A stretch of 64,000 nucleotides of DNA from Haliotis asinina (Eukaryota; Mollusca; Gastropoda; Lepetellida; Haliotidae), in the NCBI RefSeq assembly GCF_037392515.1, contig NC_090295.1, positions 23,352,501 to 23,416,500 on the forward strand. The letters run 5' to 3'. The notes beneath the pieces were generated by a model. It was not told where the DNA came from. It searched no databases and was given only the letters and a program-made list of their open reading frames with translations. The position numbers and the translations under genes are program-made. How positions within the stretch are numbered: position 1 is the first letter of the stretch; each line of letters opens with the position of its first letter. Of the stretch, positions 61,027 to 64,000 are shown in pieces.

Positions 61027-61143
61027 AATCATTGACATACATTTTGAAAGATGTAAGAATGGCGACTTGCACGCCATCGTTGTGCTGATGCAAGCTCAGA
61101 TCAACCTTCAGGTTAGCAGATACTCTGAAATTCTTTATGGGTA

Positions 61144-61297
61144 TGGCGGTGGGGTAGCCTAGTGGTCAAAGCGTTCGCTCGTCACTCCAAAGACCCTGGT
61201 TCGATTCCCCACATGGGTACAATATCTGGATCCCATTTCTGGTGTTCCCCGCTGATATTGCTGTATTATTGCCAAAAGCGTCGTGGAATAATGCACA
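61144..61297 (+). mobile_element. SINE family A, best tRNA-like head
   Basis: ggcggtggggtagcctagtggtcaaagcgttcgctcgtcac carries the A box. ctggttcgattcccc carries the B box. The body continues tctggtgttccccgctgatattgctgtattattgccaaaagcg and fades after gtggaataatgcacac. Confidence 0.85.
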
Positions 61298-62330
61298 CTC
61301 GGGTCTTGTGCGTACCAAGCAAACGCTTAACCACTCGGTTATCGTTCCTTCCCAGCTGAATTGAAAGAAGGACAGATCCTAACTGAATTCAACAATGTGA
61401 CATGTAAGAAATGTGGGTGAGAAGCTCCAAGTATGATGCTTTTAAAACTATACATTCTGAGAAAATATTGGTGAACGTGCCCAGACGCCCGACTAGACAG
61501 GTCTAAGATGCTCGACACGATGACCATGGATTCGAACACCAGCTTCTCTGTCAATATGATTCTTGTTTCTCCAATACACAATAGAAAAATTATGTTCTAT
61601 ACTCATAAGAAATGTCTACTATAGGAAGGACCCTACAACATCACGAACATGAGTTTATGAACCACGATCAAGCGTTGATGATACCAGGCATTCAACACCT
61701 TTAGCAACCGTCACAAATACATGCAAAGGCGTGTCAAGTGCTCGTCTAAGAAAACATGTCACTCCTTTTCGTCATATTGGACTTTTACTCGGCACTTTAT
61801 AACAGATTTTCTTGAAGCTTGGATGTTGTAGCCACGATCAAACAACTTTTGAGTACGAATGGCATGAAGTTCTTCCAAAAGAAATGTCTGAATATTGTCC
61901 TGTCCAGCAGACATATTAATAACCACAAGTTAATAGCAGAAGTTTTGATCTGTAAAAATCCGATTTTACTAAGTGCCAAGACCCTCAAAGCTATTTTAGC
62001 TACCCGTGCACATTCCTCATAGGTAATTATTTTATCGTTTGTAACATCTTACGTGTGCATATGTATGGAATATTCCCTTCATATTTTACATCTTAACTGT
62101 AAGTTTTATGATCACTGTATACAACTAGTACTCTTATTTAACAAATACTCTACTTACAATGCATGTTTATCTCATTCTATTATGTACCTTTTATGCACTT
62201 AGTGAGGAGCATATTGCTATTGTATGTAAATATCGATTTCGTTTTACACCATCTCTCATAACCCATTTTGTATGTAAATTGTATATCTGTATTTTATATC
62301 TAGAGGTGAGACGTAAATATTTAAGATTGT
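61298..62330. other. Intergenic, nothing recognised
   Basis: Short open stretches only on both strands. Confidence 0.4.
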
Positions 62331-62332
62331 CT

Positions 62333-62508
62333 GTCTGTCGTAAGAGGCGACAAAGGGGATCGGGTGGTCTGGCTCGCTGACTTGGTTGCCAGATTGCGTA
62401 GATCGGTACTCATGCTGAAAAACACTGGATTATCTGATTCTGTATCGATTATTTACAGGCCTCTCTCATACAGCTGGAATATTGCATTGGGGGTTCGCAT
62501 AACTTACT
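62333..62508 (+). mobile_element. SINE family B, 5' truncated
   Basis: gtcgtaagaggcgac, ggggatcgggtggtctggctcgctgacttggttgcc, aacactggattatctg, gattatttacaggcc and cagctggaatattgcattggggg. Confidence 0.75.
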
Positions 62509-63199
62509 GTCAATGAGGCCCGACGGGAAGTCAGCGATAAGGTCCCTTTGAAGTGTGAACATCTCATTGTCATGCACCGTCTTTGTTGCCGTATATCTAT
62601 GTAATTCTGCACAAATCAAATAATGAATACAACGCATTGAAAGGCGTGCATAACGCACACTATTCCGATTTCAGAATATGCACGTTCTTTTGAAAGAAGT
62701 GAAAAGACCTGTCGCTTGATTCTCAGATCAGTCTGTGCTAATAGTGTGATTCCATCATTGATAGTGAATATTTTTTTAATGAAGTGTTGTGTTGAATTTA
62801 TTCAAGTTATCATGACGTCTGACTTTGAATGTTGAAATATTTTTGTAAAGAAAATCATAGAAGAAATTATACAGAGCTGAATATGCACAGTGAATTAAGT
62901 GTTATTCATAAGTGACACATCACACATTCTCAAAAAATGTAGCTCTATTCGCGGTGAATAGGGTATACCGTTTCATGAATCAGACTAGTTTGATATTTAA
63001 TGAAAACGGGCATGAGTTATGCTTCTATTTCGTGAACTTTCCCTTGCTTAAGGATATAAAATTTACTTCGGTTCAAATCAAATTTTCTGAAGTCAATTTG
63101 CACAAACGGTAAGTACAAAACTGATAAGCATTGTTAAGCTGCTTTCCAGCCGTTACGTGCGCCCATCTGTGAAATGCTTTACTCTTTGGAGATCCGCGA

Positions 63200-63308
63200 A
63201 GAGCTTGGTTAGAACTGATCTTCGGGAACTCATGCTGGTCGTCAAAAAGCGACAAACGGGATAGTGTGGTCATACTGGTGTGCGGTGTAAAACTAAAATC
63301 ACTCACTT
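63200..63308 (+). mobile_element. SINE family B with internal deletion
   Basis: gatcttcgggaactcatgctggtcgtc, aaagcgacaaacgggatagtgtggtcatactgg is joined directly to tgtgcggtgtaaaactaaaatcactcact. Confidence 0.7.
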
Positions 63309-63407
63309 AGTTTGCTTTTTTTGGAAACATTAGACGAGTTGAACATTAGCTGAAGCGCTAGTAAAATAACAATGACTTTGTTTTATTTGCGTGTGAAGCA
63401 CATATCT

Positions 63408-63472
63408 GATGTTGCCAGTCGTGATATTAATGTTTTATCGCTGAAGGCAGCGTAAAGGCATGCTCACTCTTG
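63408..63472 (+). repeat. SINE tail fragment, family A type
   Basis: ccagtcgtgatattaatg, gctgaaggcagcgtaaaggcatgctcact matches the shared tail preceded by the family A cgtgatatt. Confidence 0.5.
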
Positions 63473-63724
63473 TGATGTCACCGAGGGTGTAGGCTTATGA
63501 TGTCACCTTGAGTTACACATACCCACTTACTGTCGACTAAGAACCGGTGGGCGTATTACAAGCCTTTCAGATCGCTTGACTTAGTGCTTTACATAATTGC
63601 ATGACTATACCACGACAAATTTGACAGCGAGGTGAATGAATATCCTTCTCACATCAACTCAACATGATTGCAAGCTCTCCGTGCGGCTTCGATGGCAGCG
63701 CGATGAGAAATGACTGAACAGGTA

Positions 63725-63860
63725 GGGGTGTATGCCGCTTTTAGCAAAGTTCCAGCAATATCACGCCAGGGATACCACTATTGGTCTTCACACATTGTCC
63801 TTATGTAGGAAGTCGAACCCGAGCGAACGCTTTGGTCACTGGACCACCCCACCACCCCGT
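63725..63860 (-). mobile_element. SINE family A, reverse
   Basis: gtatgccgcttttagcaaagttccagcaatatcacgccagggataccactattggtcttcacacattgtcc, then gaagtcgaacccgagcgaacgctttggtcactggaccaccccacc. Confidence 0.75.
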
Positions 63861-64000
63861 TATGTGAAGGATAAATTTAAATGTAAATTCTTTTTTCTCG
63901 TTTTAGGAAAAATATTCAACTAAAGTTAAACAACTCGTGAAATATGTGTTAAGTAGTATTCTACATTGGTAATGTCATCCAACATGTAATCATGTAATCA

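Overview
This is eukaryotic, intron-containing DNA, most likely from a mollusc and probably a vetigastropod such as abalone. Coding exons are short, have GT/AG borders and lie in long introns. The window is crowded with two SINE families of a kind I associate with abalone sequences. They end in GCGGCGTAAAAC followed by CACT-type repeats. The organism assignment is inference from these features; no search was run.

Three protein genes can be supported, all on the + strand. (1) A four-helix claudin/PMP22-superfamily gene close to TMEM47/PERP occupies 189-16591 in three visible exons; its first exon lies before the window. (2) A complete flavin-containing monooxygenase (FMO) occupies 38836-44787 in six exons, for 526 residues. 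(3) An ankyrin-repeat gene occupies 51677-54008 in two exons, also for 526 residues, built from a 67-residue double-ankyrin unit. I see no functional link between the three.

Most of the rest is repeats. Intron 1 of the TMEM47-like gene holds a 3.1-kb, 76-bp satellite with higher-order structure (8631-11750). FMO intron 1 holds a roughly 26-bp minisatellite organised as a 77-bp trimer. A 49-bp minisatellite lies downstream of the ankyrin gene (54630-56490). A 150-175-bp satellite at 30150-31884 is split by a 634-bp solo LTR with a 4-bp target duplication. Simple repeats include (CA)n at 13559 and TACA/GTAT arrays at 24303 and 47828.

Decayed transposon genes are a piggyBac-like piece (1552), a FLYWCH/MULE transposase (32301), a non-LTR reverse transcriptase (37150) and a Tc1-like transposase inside FMO intron 2 (41661). 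Non-autonomous DNA elements with visible inverted ends are at 866-1029 (TA target), 46672-46938 (TTA target, PIF/Harbinger type), 60402-61026 (long ends and a 10-bp target, Mutator type) and 28506-28761 (a fold-back with a tRNA-like core).

The most unusual pattern is that two unrelated genes, TMEM47-like and ankyrin, both carry upstream tandem copies of a splice acceptor together with the first bases of the following exon.
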